Below are positions 56,047-64,000 of a stretch of DNA of 64,000 nt, piece after piece. Position 1 is the stretch's first letter. Every line of letters begins with the position of its first letter. Where the stretch lies: NCBI GenBank assembly GCA_028284345.1, contig JANQRY010000003.1:186001-250000 (forward strand). The letters are read 5' to 3'. A program made the translations under genes and the position numbers. A model generated the notes under the pieces. The model saw only the letters and a program-made list of their open reading frames with translations. It did no database searches and had not been told where the DNA came from. This stretch comes from Hyphococcus sp. Its GTDB lineage: Bacteria; Pseudomonadota; Alphaproteobacteria; Caulobacterales; Parvularculaceae.

Positions 56047-56869
56047 CGTAGGCGACCTCGATTTCCGCGCATTTGGCGCCCGCCTGTTCGATCGCGAAGG
56101 ACAGCCGGCGCCTGTCGCCGGCGTCCGAGACAAGCCGGGCGCGAAACGGCCGGCCAAGCTCCACATAACGCAAAAACCGGGCGCCGCCGCCGCTCGCAAA
56201 GCCCGGGCCGCGAATGAGATGCGCGGTCTGCTGGACGACATCGCACAGATGGCTTGAGTTCACGTGATCGCCCGACCCGCCGTGAAACGGATGCGCGGGG
56301 AGAAAGGCGGTCTCCGAGGTCAGCAACGCGTCGGCGTAGACGCCGGCGTCGTCCTCGGCCAACGGCGCGACGAACACTTCGTTTTGGGTTTTGACGCCAA
56401 CCGCCGCCGGCTCGGCGAAAGCGAAATCATCGGGCGCCGGCAGCGCCATGATCTTGTTCTTGGACTTCGCCCGCCAGGCGTCAAAGTCGCGGGTCTGGAA
56501 CACGACGCCGGCGCCGGCGACATCGTAGACGGGCTCGCCGTTCCTGTCGGAAAACGAACAGGCGTAACTGACGCCGTCCTCTTCGTGGGTCGCGCGGCCG
56601 CGGGCGGGATGGAGGGCGCCCTCGCCTGTCTGACGGGTCCGCCATGAAAATTTTGTCAGCGCGGTCCATTTCGACCCGTCCATACGCCCGGCAAAATGCG
56701 ACACGCCGGTCAGCGCGTAATAGTTGGTCGCCTGAACGGCGATGTTGTTCGCTGGATGCAGGGTCAGCCATGGCCATGCGTCGGCATCATCGCTGCAACG
56801 GAACGCAATCGCGCCGTCCGCCTCGCGCGCGAAGTCAAAACAAAAGTCGCCTGTTTTCTGGCGGGTCAT
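56039..56869 (-). CDS. Hypothetical protein, possibly double hot-dog fold
   Basis: 276 aa. The text has a tandem character: WLTLHPANNIAVQATNYYAL in the first half and PAHPFHGGSGDHVNSSHLCD in the second. These look like paired hot-dog-type motifs with conserved histidines, but identification is weak. It is inserted in the nuo cluster after nuoD (66 bp gap) and overlaps a zinc-ribbon gene. No catalytic residue can be named with confidence. Confidence 0.55.
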   Translation of the reverse strand: MTRQKTGDFCFDFAREADGAIAFRCSDDADAWPWLTLHPANNIAVQATNYYALTGVSHFAGRMDGSKWTALTKFSWRTRQTGEGALHPARGRATHEEDGVSYACSFSDRNGEPVYDVAGAGVVFQTRDFDAWRAKSKNKIMALPAPDDFAFAEPAAVGVKTQNEVFVAPLAEDDAGVYADALLTSETAFLPAHPFHGGSGDHVNSSHLCDVVQQTAHLIRGPGFASGGGARFLRYVELGRPFRARLVSDAGDRRRLSFAIEQAGAKCAEIEVAYDD

Positions 56870-56934
56870 GGGCGGGAGATAGCATTGGCGGCGTTCGCTT
56901 GGAAGAACGGCCGGCGCCTCAAAGTAAGGGGCAG

Positions 56935-58155
56935 CTACCGATCAATCTCGCCGAAAACGATGTCGAGCGATCCCAAAATGGCGGACACATCCGCGAGCAG
57001 GTGCCCGCGATTGATCCAGTCCATGGCCTGGAGGTGCGGATAGCCGGGCGCGCGGATCTTGCAGCGATAAGGTTTGTTGGCACCGTCCGAGACGAGATAG
57101 ACGCCAAACTCGCCCTTGGGCGCTTCGACGGCGGCGTAGACTTCGCCTTCCGGAACGTGAAACCCTTCCGTATAGAGCTTAAAGTGATGAATGAGGGATT
57201 CCATGTTCCCTTTCATCTTCTCGCGCTTGGGCGGCGCCACCTTGCCGTCGGTGGTCATCACCGGGCCCGGCGTTTCGCGGAGTTTCGCGATCGCCTGTTT
57301 CATGATCAGGATAGACTGGCGCATCTCCTCAACGCGGATGATGTAGCGGTCGTAGCAGTCGCCATTCTTGCCCACCGGCACTTTGAAATCATACTCGGCG
57401 TAGGACTCATAGGGCTGGGCGCGGCGGAGATCCCACGCCATGCCGGAGCCGCGCACCATGACGCCGGAAAAGCCCCAAGCCATCGCCTCGTCGGCGGAAA
57501 CCACGCCGATATCCACATTGCGCTGTTTGAAAATGCGGTTGTTGGTGATGAGCGTTTCGATATCGTCGAGCTTTTCCGGGAACTGGTCACACCATGCGTC
57601 AAGGTCGTCGATCAGTTCCGGCGGCAGGTCCTGGTGCACGCCGCCAACACGGAAATAGGCCGCGTGCATGCGGCTGCCGCTGGCGCGTTCATAGAAGACC
57701 ATGAGCTTTTCGCGCTCTTCAAAGCCCCAGAGCGGCGGCGTCAGCGCGCCCACATCCATCGCTTGCGTCGTGATATTCAGAAGATGGGAGAGGATGCGTC
57801 CAATTTCGGAATATAAAACGCGAATGTGCTGGGCGCGTTTCGGGACTTCAATCTGCAGCAGCTTTTCCGCCGCGAGGCAAAAGGCGTGCTCCTGATTCAT
57901 GGGCGCGACGTAGTCGAGCCGGTCGAAATAGGGGATCGCCTGCAAGTAGGTTTTATGTTCGATCAGCTTTTCGGTGCCGCGATGCAGAAGCCCGATATGG
58001 GGGTCGACGCGTTCAACGACCTCGCCGTCGAGTTCCAGCACCAGCCGCAACACGCCGTGCGCCGCCGGATGCTGGGGCCCGAAATTGATCGTGAATTCGC
58101 GTTCCGACGATTTGTCAGATGTTGAATCCTCAGGGATGGCGTGTCCATCGGCCAT
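56935..58155 (-). CDS. nuoD: NADH-quinone oxidoreductase subunit D
   Basis: 406 aa. The 49-kDa-type subunit lining the quinone chamber. Signature [20 protein letters not shown] and [20 protein letters not shown], with the conserved quinone-site histidine and tyrosine regions. 12 bp from nuoC. Confidence 0.98.
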   Translation of the reverse strand: MADGHAIPEDSTSDKSSEREFTINFGPQHPAAHGVLRLVLELDGEVVERVDPHIGLLHRGTEKLIEHKTYLQAIPYFDRLDYVAPMNQEHAFCLAAEKLLQIEVPKRAQHIRVLYSEIGRILSHLLNITTQAMDVGALTPPLWGFEEREKLMVFYERASGSRMHAAYFRVGGVHQDLPPELIDDLDAWCDQFPEKLDDIETLITNNRIFKQRNVDIGVVSADEAMAWGFSGVMVRGSGMAWDLRRAQPYESYAEYDFKVPVGKNGDCYDRYIIRVEEMRQSILIMKQAIAKLRETPGPVMTTDGKVAPPKREKMKGNMESLIHHFKLYTEGFHVPEGEVYAAVEAPKGEFGVYLVSDGANKPYRCKIRAPGYPHLQAMDWINRGHLLADVSAILGSLDIVFGEIDR

Positions 58156-58167
58156 TATGATTTGTCC

Positions 58168-58779
58168 CTATTCTTTCGCGTCAGCGACTTTTTCATCCCC
58201 CGGCAGGACATATTGCGCGCCTTCCCACGGGGACAGGTAATCGAAGTCGCGATATTCCTGAACGAGACTCACCGGCTCGTAGACGACGCGTTTTTGTTCG
58301 TCGTCATACCGGACCTCCACATGGCCCGTGAGCGGGAAATCCTTTCGCAACGGATAGCCCTCGAAATTGTAGTCGGTGAGAATGCGGCGCAGATCCGGAT
58401 GGCCGGCAAACACGATGCCGTACATATCGAAGGCCTCGCGCTCGAACCAGTCCGCGGCCGGGTAAACGCTGGTGACCGTCGGGATCGTTTCTTCTTCGCC
58501 AACTTTCGTTTTCACGCGGATGCGCGTGTTGTTGTGCATTGAGAGCAGGTGATAGACGACGTCGAAGCGCTTGCCCCGCGCCGGATAGTCAACGCCGCAA
58601 AGGTCGATCAGCACCGAAAATTTGCAAAGGGGATCGTCGCGCAGGAACGACAGCACCTGCACGATGCGATCGGCGCGCGCGGTGACATTGAGTTCGCCAT
58701 GCTCGACGGACGCGCTGTGCACGTCGTTGTCGATGGCGGCGGCGATGTGCTCGCCGAGTTCCGTGAGTTCTTCGGACAT
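58168..58779 (-). CDS. nuoC: NADH-quinone oxidoreductase subunit C
   Basis: 203 aa. 30-kDa-type subunit: [20 protein letters not shown] and [20 protein letters not shown] are diagnostic. It is separate from NuoD, unlike the fused NuoCD of enterics. No Shine-Dalgarno sequence is visible; the ATG follows a tandem repeat/hairpin. Confidence 0.97.
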   Translation of the reverse strand: MSEELTELGEHIAAAIDNDVHSASVEHGELNVTARADRIVQVLSFLRDDPLCKFSVLIDLCGVDYPARGKRFDVVYHLLSMHNNTRIRVKTKVGEEETIPTVTSVYPAADWFEREAFDMYGIVFAGHPDLRRILTDYNFEGYPLRKDFPLTGHVEVRYDDEQKRVVYEPVSLVQEYRDFDYLSPWEGAQYVLPGDEKVADAKE

Positions 58780-58780
58780 A

Positions 58781-58843
58781 AGTGACTAGTGGTCAGTGGC
58801 TAGTGGTTAGCAGCCAGTCGCGGGCCGCTAACCACCAGCCACT
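58781..58843. repeat. Tandem repeat and hairpin in the nuoB-nuoC gap
   Basis: AGTGACTAGTGGTC (58781) and AGTGGCTAGTGGTT (58795) are tandem 14-mers (12/14). The second starts a 21-bp arm (58795-58815) that pairs with 58823-58843 around a 7-nt loop (19 of 21 pairs). It fills the nuoB-nuoC junction. Confidence 0.75.
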
Positions 58844-59411
58844 ATCTCACTATCGATCCCTCTCTTCTAATCTTCTTCTGCAACTGCAGCACGCCATAGA
58901 CCAGCGCTTCCGCCGTCGGCGGGCAGCCCGGAACGTAGATGTCCACCGGCACGACGCGATCACAGCCGCGCACCACCGCATAGGAATAATGGTAGTAACC
59001 ACCCCCGTTTGCGCAGGAGCCCATGGAGATGACGTAGCGCGGGTTCGGCATCTGATCGTAGACCTTGCGCAACGCCGGCGCCATTTTGTTGGTGAGCGTG
59101 CCCGCCACGATCATCACGTCGGACTGGCGCGGAGACGCCCGCGGAGCGAAACCGAAGCGCTCAAGATCGTAACGCGGCATCGACGCCTGCATCATCTCAA
59201 CAGCGCAGCAGGCGAGCCCAAAGGTCATCCACATGAGGGAGCCGGTCCGGGCCCAGTTGATCAGCGCGTCGGCGGGCGCGGTGAAAAAGCCCCGATCGGA
59301 AAGCTGGTCGGAAAGCTCGCCGAAAAACGGATCCTTCGCCGTCGGGTTGTACCCTTCGGGGCCGACGCGCGCCGCCTCGCCGTAGCCAAGTTTCGATGGG
59401 TCTACCGCCAT
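58842..59411 (-). CDS. nuoB: NADH-quinone oxidoreductase subunit B
   Basis: 189 aa from ATG 59411, which overlaps nuoA's stop and has AAAGGAG upstream; the longer frame adds seven unneeded residues. Cluster N2 ligands: CC in [14 protein letters not shown] in [18 protein letters not shown] and C in [11 protein letters not shown]. Near the quinone site of the peripheral arm. Confidence 0.98.
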   Translation of the reverse strand: MAVDPSKLGYGEAARVGPEGYNPTAKDPFFGELSDQLSDRGFFTAPADALINWARTGSLMWMTFGLACCAVEMMQASMPRYDLERFGFAPRASPRQSDVMIVAGTLTNKMAPALRKVYDQMPNPRYVISMGSCANGGGYYHYSYAVVRGCDRVVPVDIYVPGCPPTAEALVYGVLQLQKKIRREGSIVR

Positions 59412-59797
59412 TCGAGGGCTCCTTTCTTCCATTCATATAGGAAGCCGATGGCGAAAACGGCGAGAAAAACGAACATCGACCAGAAGGCGAAAATCTGGAA
59501 GCCGCGATCCTGCCCCAACTCCGGATTGAACAGCATGACCGCCCAGGGGAAGAGGAACGCCACGTCGAGGTCGACAATAATGAAGAGGATCGCGACGATG
59601 TAGAACTGTACGTCGAACTTCATGCGCGCGTCATCGAAGGCGTTAAAGCCGCACTCATAGGTCGAGAGCTTTTCCGGGTCCGGCTCCGTCGGTGCGATCA
59701 CAGCCGGCATCAGCAAAAACAGGACGCCGAGCGCAACGGATATTCCGAGGAAAACGATAATCGGCAGCCAATCGAGTAGAAAATCCGCACTCGCCAC
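59402..59797 (-). CDS. nuoA: NADH-quinone oxidoreductase subunit A
   Basis: 131 aa from GTG 59797, with AAGGAG 9 bp upstream; the frame upstream of it is not protein-like. Three helices with the conserved [20 protein letters not shown] loop holding the Cys involved in active/deactive behaviour in other complexes I. First gene of the cluster. Confidence 0.95.
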   Translation of the reverse strand: MASADFLLDWLPIIVFLGISVALGVLFLLMPAVIAPTEPDPEKLSTYECGFNAFDDARMKFDVQFYIVAILFIIVDLDVAFLFPWAVMLFNPELGQDRGFQIFAFWSMFVFLAVFAIGFLYEWKKGALEWR

Positions 59798-59852
59798 GTG
59801 GGTTTGCTCCTTCTTGCGGCGCCTCGCGCCGCCGCCCTTGAATTCGGCGCGG

Positions 59853-59881
59853 ACCCTAGAAAGCTGCGCGCGCAAAGGCAA
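59853..59881 (-). promoter_or_regulatory. Candidate promoter of the nuo operon
   Basis: On the minus strand TTGCCT and TAGGGT are separated by exactly 17 bp, a good -35/-10 fit, about 55 bp upstream of the nuoA start. Not proven. Confidence 0.4.
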
Positions 59882-59939
59882 CGCGATTCAGCGTCGCGGG
59901 AGGGCGAAAAACGGCGGCGTTTAAAAGAATTAGGCCGGC

Positions 59940-60515
59940 TTAGTCCGGATCGACCGGAAGCTCCTCGAATTCGACGCCGTCCTCAGCGGGCTCGTAGCCT
60001 TCCCGCCCGGCGCGCAGGAAGTCCTCCCAGTCCTCCATCTCCCAGAAGCGCTGGTCGAGGAGCCCGGCGCGCACCGATTCCGGCAGGGATTCAGGCGTCA
60101 GGGCTTTTTGCGCCTCCCGGTCCGCGGCAAAGGCCGCAAGGTCGGCGATTTCATCGGCGGTGAGGTAGATCGTGTAGCCGAGCTCCACCGATTGCAGCTC
60201 GATCATCGCCGGCGCGCCAAGCCACATGCGCGCGGCGAAATCGAGCGGATCGACCGCCGGCGCGCCAAACGGCGCATCGAGCGGCGGCGCCGCCTTGCCC
60301 CCGGCGCCGTTGACCGCATGACAGATGACGCAGCCCTTTTCCACAAACAGCCCCCGGCCGCGATCGGGATCGGCCATGCGCACCCGTTTGAGCGCCACGC
60401 GCTCCTGCGCGTTTTCAGGCTCGACCGCGTCAGCGGCGGACCGCGTCTCGGCGCCGCAGCCGGCAAGGGCCGTCAGCGCGCCCATGGCGGCGAAGGCGTA
60501 TCGTAGATCAGTCAT
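59940..60515 (-). CDS. Cytochrome c-type lipoprotein
   Basis: 191 aa from ATG 60515. Lipobox (ALTALAGC, cysteine at about residue 20) marks it as a lipoprotein on the inner or outer membrane. A single CxxCH haem motif, KGCVICHAVNG, with a likely distal Met in ARMWLGAP. The tail after the haem domain is acidic (EDWEDFLRAGREG). Upstream of and divergent from GT87; in tail-to-head order with the nuo promoter. Probably an electron carrier. Confidence 0.88.
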   Translation of the reverse strand: MTDLRYAFAAMGALTALAGCGAETRSAADAVEPENAQERVALKRVRMADPDRGRGLFVEKGCVICHAVNGAGGKAAPPLDAPFGAPAVDPLDFAARMWLGAPAMIELQSVELGYTIYLTADEIADLAAFAADREAQKALTPESLPESVRAGLLDQRFWEMEDWEDFLRAGREGYEPAEDGVEFEELPVDPD

Positions 60516-60645
60516 CACGTCCCCATCAGTCCCACGATTCGCGGCGCAACGGCCCGTAAAGGATTGCACATCAGAATCGCTATTCAATTGCAGCCAGCAC
60601 GCACTACCACGCCGATTTTAACATTATGAAAAGGCGAAACGACCC

Positions 60646-61827
60646 TTGACCGAGAAAACTGTCGGAAATTTCACCGAGGGCCTGAAAGCCATATCCGACA
60701 GTCGGTTACGCGCCGCCCTGCTGGCCTCCGCCATGCTGCTCGTGTTTATGGGCGTCCATTTCGCGCGTCTTTTCCTGCCCGCGGAACTCGGCGCGACCGG
60801 CGAGCAGCAGGACTACGCCGCGTTTTACGGGGCGGCGAGATTCGCCCTCGTCGGCGACGCCGGCAATCTCTACGACCCGGCCGTGTTCCAGGCGGCAATC
60901 GGCGCGGAAACGACCTTGCTGTGGCTTTATCCGCCGCCGATGCTTTTCATTCTCGCGCCCTTCGGGCTCGCGCCTTACGGGGTGGCGAAAATGCTGTGGA
61001 TTGTCGCAACGGTCGCCTGCGCCTTTGGCGTCGGCCGGCTCGCCTCCGGAACCAATCTGTGGGGCGCATTCACCGCCATCAGCCCGGCGGCGTTCGCCAC
61101 CCTCTTCGTCGGACAGGTGAGCGCGTTCTTCGCCTTGCTGCTGACGGCGGGGATGCTGCTTGCCGAAAAGCGGCCCGTCCTCGCCGGCGCCTGTTTCGCC
61201 CTTTTGACGCTGAAGCCGCAATACGGGATTCTTGTCATCCCGTTCCTGATCGCCATCCGCGCGTGGAAAGCGATCGCCGCGGCATCCCTGTTCAGCCTAG
61301 CGCTGATCGGCGCTTCCGCCGGCCTCTTCGGCGTCGATATGTGGCGCGATTTTTTTAGCTCGCTCATGAACGGCGTTCACGCGGCGTACTACCAGTCCGG
61401 CGGGCATCCGGGCCGGATTACCATATCGGACGCGATCAAGGCGGCGGGGATCGCCGCGCCGCCGGCTTGGGCGCTATACGGGCCGCTCATCGCGCTCGCC
61501 GCCGCCGGACTGTTCGCCATCGCCGGGCGCGCGTCGCGGCCGCTGCTGATCGCCTATGCGCTGGCCGCAAGCGCGCTGATCTGTCCCTATCTCTTTGTCT
61601 ATGACTTCTTTCTTTACAACGCCGCAATCCTGATCGTCGCGACACAATTGCCGAGGCTGAAATCGACCCATGCCTACGCGCTGGCGGCGCTCTGGTTTGC
61701 GCCCATGGCGCCGTTTATCGGCGGGTCGACGCTAACGCCTGCAATCGTGTGGCCGATCACGGCGCTTGGCGTTTTCGTTCTCTATAAGCTTGCCGGTGGA
61801 AAACGGATCGGGACGCCCGCTACTTGA
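60646..61827 (+). CDS. GT87/DUF2029-type membrane glycosyltransferase
   Basis: 393 aa; TTG start is the best candidate because no ATG precedes the first helix. About ten helices. Characteristic text: AALLASAMLLVFMGVHFARL, DYAAFYGAARFALVGDAGNL (extracytoplasmic acidic loop with a putative catalytic Asp), FVGQVSAFFALLL and LTLKPQYGILVIPFLIAIRA, all typical of the GT87 group of polyprenyl-phosphate-sugar transferases. Substrate unknown. Overlaps the aldehyde dehydrogenase end by 8 bp, on the opposite strand. Confidence 0.85.
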   Translation: MTEKTVGNFTEGLKAISDSRLRAALLASAMLLVFMGVHFARLFLPAELGATGEQQDYAAFYGAARFALVGDAGNLYDPAVFQAAIGAETTLLWLYPPPMLFILAPFGLAPYGVAKMLWIVATVACAFGVGRLASGTNLWGAFTAISPAAFATLFVGQVSAFFALLLTAGMLLAEKRPVLAGACFALLTLKPQYGILVIPFLIAIRAWKAIAAASLFSLALIGASAGLFGVDMWRDFFSSLMNGVHAAYYQSGGHPGRITISDAIKAAGIAAPPAWALYGPLIALAAAGLFAIAGRASRPLLIAYALAASALICPYLFVYDFFLYNAAILIVATQLPRLKSTHAYALAALWFAPMAPFIGGSTLTPAIVWPITALGVFVLYKLAGGKRIGTPAT

Positions 61828-63256
61828 TGCGCGCATCCATCTGTTTACGGAATGTATCGCCATAGGGCGGCCGCAGGATTTTGATGATCTCGCTGCCCGT
61901 CTGACGATAGACCGCTTTTTTGTGGCTGAATTCGAGGAACCCGTCCCGGCCGTGATAGGCGCCCATGCCGGACGGACCGATGCCGCCAAACGGCAGGTCC
62001 TCCTGCGCATTGTGAAAGATCACGTCGTTGATGGTGACGCCGCCCGAGGTGGTTGACGAAACGACGCGTCGCTCTTCGGCGCGGTCCGATCCGAAATAGT
62101 AAAGCCCCAGCGGCCGGTCGTTTTCATTCACGTGACGGACGGCGTCGTCGATCGATCGATAGGGCTTCACCGGCAGGATCGGCCCGAAGATTTCATCTTT
62201 CATGACGTCCATGTCGTCGCTCGGATTAAGCACGAGGGTCGGCGCCATTTTCCGGTGCGGCTGCTGCGACAAGTCTTCTGACTTCGGGTTGAGTTCGACC
62301 AGCTCCGCGCCCTTGGTCCGAGCGTCGTCGAGATAGCCTTGCAACCGGTCGTAATGGCGCTGGTTGATGACGGACGTGTAATCGTCATTGTCTTTCAGGC
62401 CGTCCGGAAACATGGTTGAAACCGCGGCGCGGGACGCATCGACAAAGTCGCCGACCTTGTCCTCGGGCGACATCACATAGTCGGGCGCGAGGCAGATCTG
62501 GCCCGCATTCAATGTCTTTCCGGCCATGATGCGCGCAGCGGCCTTTTCCATATCCGCGGACGCGCCGAGAATAGCCGGCGACTTGCCGCCAAGCTCCAGC
62601 GTCAGCGGCACGAGGTTTTCCGCCGCTGCGCGCATGATATGTTTGGCGACCGAGCCTGCGCCAGTGAAGATGATGTGGTCAAACGGCAGCTTCGTAAAAG
62701 CAGCGCCGGTCTCCGGCCCGCCGGTGACGACGGTCGCCTCTTCCACGTCGAATTCCTGCGCAAATATCTGCTGCATCAGCGCGGAGGTCTGTTCGGTAAA
62801 CTCCGACGGTTTGATCATCACGCGATTGCCGGCGGCGAGAATGCCGGCAAGCGGGGTAAACACCATGCCGACGGGAAAATTCCACGGCGCAATCAGACCG
62901 ACAACGCCCTTGGGTTGAAAGTCGACGCGCGCCGCCCCGCCCAGCAGCCCCATGGGAAACTCCACCTCACGCCGCTCCGGCTTCATCCAGCGGCGGAGAT
63001 TTTTCTTCGCGTGTTTCAGCGCCGAAATGGAGACGGCGATATCGGCGACGTCGGTCGTGTCTCGCGACCGGTGCCCGAAATCCGCCGCGACTGCATCGTT
63101 GAGCGCGCGGCGGTTTTTGACAAGCGCGCTGACAGCGCGATCAAGGCGGTCCGCGCGCGCCGTCAGGCTGGGGGCGCCGTCGCGCAACTGCGCCGCTTTC
63201 TGTTTCGCAAGAACGCCGGCCATCTCGTCCGGGCTTGCCCCGTTCAGGTCGGACAT
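61820..63256 (-). CDS. Coniferyl aldehyde dehydrogenase-type enzyme
   Basis: 478 aa from ATG 63256 with AGGAGCC upstream; the open frame above it is poor. Aldehyde dehydrogenase motifs: PWNFPVGMVFTPLAGILAAG, FTGAGSVAKHIMRAAAENL, catalytic Glu in LELGGKSP and Cys in NAGQICLAPDYV. It matches the bacterial coniferyl aldehyde dehydrogenase/aldH class; probable substrate is an aromatic or fatty aldehyde. The end converges on GT87. Confidence 0.92.
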   Translation of the reverse strand: MSDLNGASPDEMAGVLAKQKAAQLRDGAPSLTARADRLDRAVSALVKNRRALNDAVAADFGHRSRDTTDVADIAVSISALKHAKKNLRRWMKPERREVEFPMGLLGGAARVDFQPKGVVGLIAPWNFPVGMVFTPLAGILAAGNRVMIKPSEFTEQTSALMQQIFAQEFDVEEATVVTGGPETGAAFTKLPFDHIIFTGAGSVAKHIMRAAAENLVPLTLELGGKSPAILGASADMEKAAARIMAGKTLNAGQICLAPDYVMSPEDKVGDFVDASRAAVSTMFPDGLKDNDDYTSVINQRHYDRLQGYLDDARTKGAELVELNPKSEDLSQQPHRKMAPTLVLNPSDDMDVMKDEIFGPILPVKPYRSIDDAVRHVNENDRPLGLYYFGSDRAEERRVVSSTTSGGVTINDVIFHNAQEDLPFGGIGPSGMGAYHGRDGFLEFSHKKAVYRQTGSEIIKILRPPYGDTFRKQMDARIK

Positions 63257-63369
63257 GCGGAGGCTCCTGAAGGTTTGCGTTACCGCCGGCCCGGCTGGGC
63301 TTCGGCGTGCGATTGATGTACACGGGCGGTCACGCCTGACGCAACGCAATCGAGCAGCGGAGAGACCCA

Positions 63370-63828
63370 TTGCCGGGACTTTACTTTGAGGAATTCGAGG
63401 TCGGGCGCGTGTTCAAACACGCCCTTCATCGCACCATCACCGAAGCGGACAATACGTTCTTTTCCGCCATGACCCATAACCCGGCGGCGCTGCATCTCGA
63501 TGAGGAATATTGCCGCGAGCATTCGCAGTTCAAAACCCGCGTCGTGAACAGTTGCCTCACCTTGAGCTTTATGGTCGGCATCAGCGTCGGCGACACGACG
63601 CTCGGCACCACCGTCGCCAATCTCGGCTGGGACGAGGTGAAGTTTCCCCATCCGCTCTTTCACGGCGATACGATCCGCATCGAGACGGAAGTGATCGAGA
63701 TGCGCGACAGCAAATCGCGCCCCGACAATGGCATCGTCGTGTTTGAGCATCGCGCCTATAATCAGGACGACACGCTAGTCGGGATCTGCAAACGCTCCGC
63801 GCTGATGATGCGCAAGCCGAAGGCTTAA
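63370..63828 (+). CDS. MaoC-family dehydratase
   Basis: 152 aa from TTG 63370 with GCGGAGAG upstream. MaoC hot-dog hydratase of R-specific enoyl-CoA hydratase type: catalytic pair D/H region in ITEADNTFFSAMTHNPAALH. Four bases separate it from a CitE/HpcH-type gene, so it probably works with the lyase, as in mesaconyl-CoA hydratase / beta-methylmalyl-CoA lyase pairs. Substrate inferred. Confidence 0.88.
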   Translation: MPGLYFEEFEVGRVFKHALHRTITEADNTFFSAMTHNPAALHLDEEYCREHSQFKTRVVNSCLTLSFMVGISVGDTTLGTTVANLGWDEVKFPHPLFHGDTIRIETEVIEMRDSKSRPDNGIVVFEHRAYNQDDTLVGICKRSALMMRKPKA

Positions 63829-63831
63829 GCG

Positions 63832-64000
63832 ATGTATCGTTCCCTGCTTTTCGTTCCCGGCGACAGCGAGAAAAAAATCGCCAAATCCGAAACCGTTCCG
63901 GCGGATCTCATTATCTTCGATCTTGAAGACGCCGTGGCGGCCGATGCGCGACCCGAGGCGCGACTGCGCGTCAGAGACTATCTCAAGGCCCGCCACGACC
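63832..64000 (+). CDS. CitE/HpcH-type lyase (3' truncated by window end)
   Basis: 56 residues visible, from ATG 63832. MYRSLLFVPGDSEKKIAKSE and ADLIIFDLEDAV, the classic start of HpcH/HpaI aldolase-citrate lyase beta proteins (e.g. malyl-CoA or citramalyl-CoA lyase). It runs out of the window. Right behind a MaoC gene, suggesting a CoA-ester pathway. Confidence 0.9.
   Translation, partial: MYRSLLFVPGDSEKKIAKSETVPADLIIFDLEDAVAADARPEARLRVRDYLKARHD

Overview
The window is a bacterial chromosome segment. Most of it is GC-rich, with the gene content of a marine-type alphaproteobacterium: a NuoA-I complex I locus with non-nuo genes inserted, a MoxR/DUF58/DUF4159 operon, an NDUFA9-like protein, and Hyphomonadaceae/Parvularculaceae-style housekeeping genes. 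That taxonomic placement is inferred from gene content and was not tested by a search.

Layout. Positions 1-4.6 kb hold a sugar-nucleotide module (AGE-family epimerase, stand-alone mannose-1-phosphate guanylyltransferase, GalE), a small secreted protein and an NDUFA9-like dehydrogenase. A tRNA-Leu(CAG) at 4780-4866 is followed directly by a foreign, visibly AT-richer region reaching about 21.59 kb. It begins with a P4-type tyrosine integrase. It then carries a five-gene run: RHH regulator, PLD-like/SNF2 helicase, DUF4391, type III Mod and type III Res, tightly spaced or overlapping. A 57-aa excisionase-like HTH protein follows, then a roughly 400-bp control region with two helically phased repeat arrays, then a large beta-solenoid membrane protein gene broken into two frames. 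Three att-like sites (4853-4874, 17874-17885, 21576-21590), each near GGTAT-type repeats, suggest two elements in tandem: a 13-kb integrase and defence element and a 3.7-kb element without its own integrase.

From 21.6 to 45 kb the chromosome resumes: a GAF histidine kinase/LuxR response-regulator pair, acyl-CoA ligase, CCA-adding enzyme, NUDIX hydrolase, DUF1285 and SppA, then the MoxR-DUF58-DUF4159-membrane protein operon, the preQ0 genes queC/E/D, CutA, a lipoprotein hydrolase preceded by the remnant of a MarR regulator, maleylacetoacetate isomerase, gamma-carbonic anhydrase, and DUF4105 and DUF2189 membrane proteins.

From 45.4 to 60 kb lie a nitronate-monooxygenase-like enzyme and, on the minus strand, nuoA-B-C-D-E-F-G-H-I. 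The nuo genes are interrupted by at least nine other genes, including a histone-like HU protein with a long basic N-terminal tail. nuoJ-N do not follow nuoI, so the membrane-arm genes must be elsewhere if complex I is complete. The window ends with a cytochrome c lipoprotein, a GT87-type membrane glycosyltransferase, a coniferyl-aldehyde-type dehydrogenase, a MaoC dehydratase and the start of a CitE/HpcH-type lyase.

The most interesting part is 4.8-21.6 kb: an enlarged type III restriction-modification operon on a tRNA-Leu integrative element, with unusual 11-12 bp phased repeats at the element junction.
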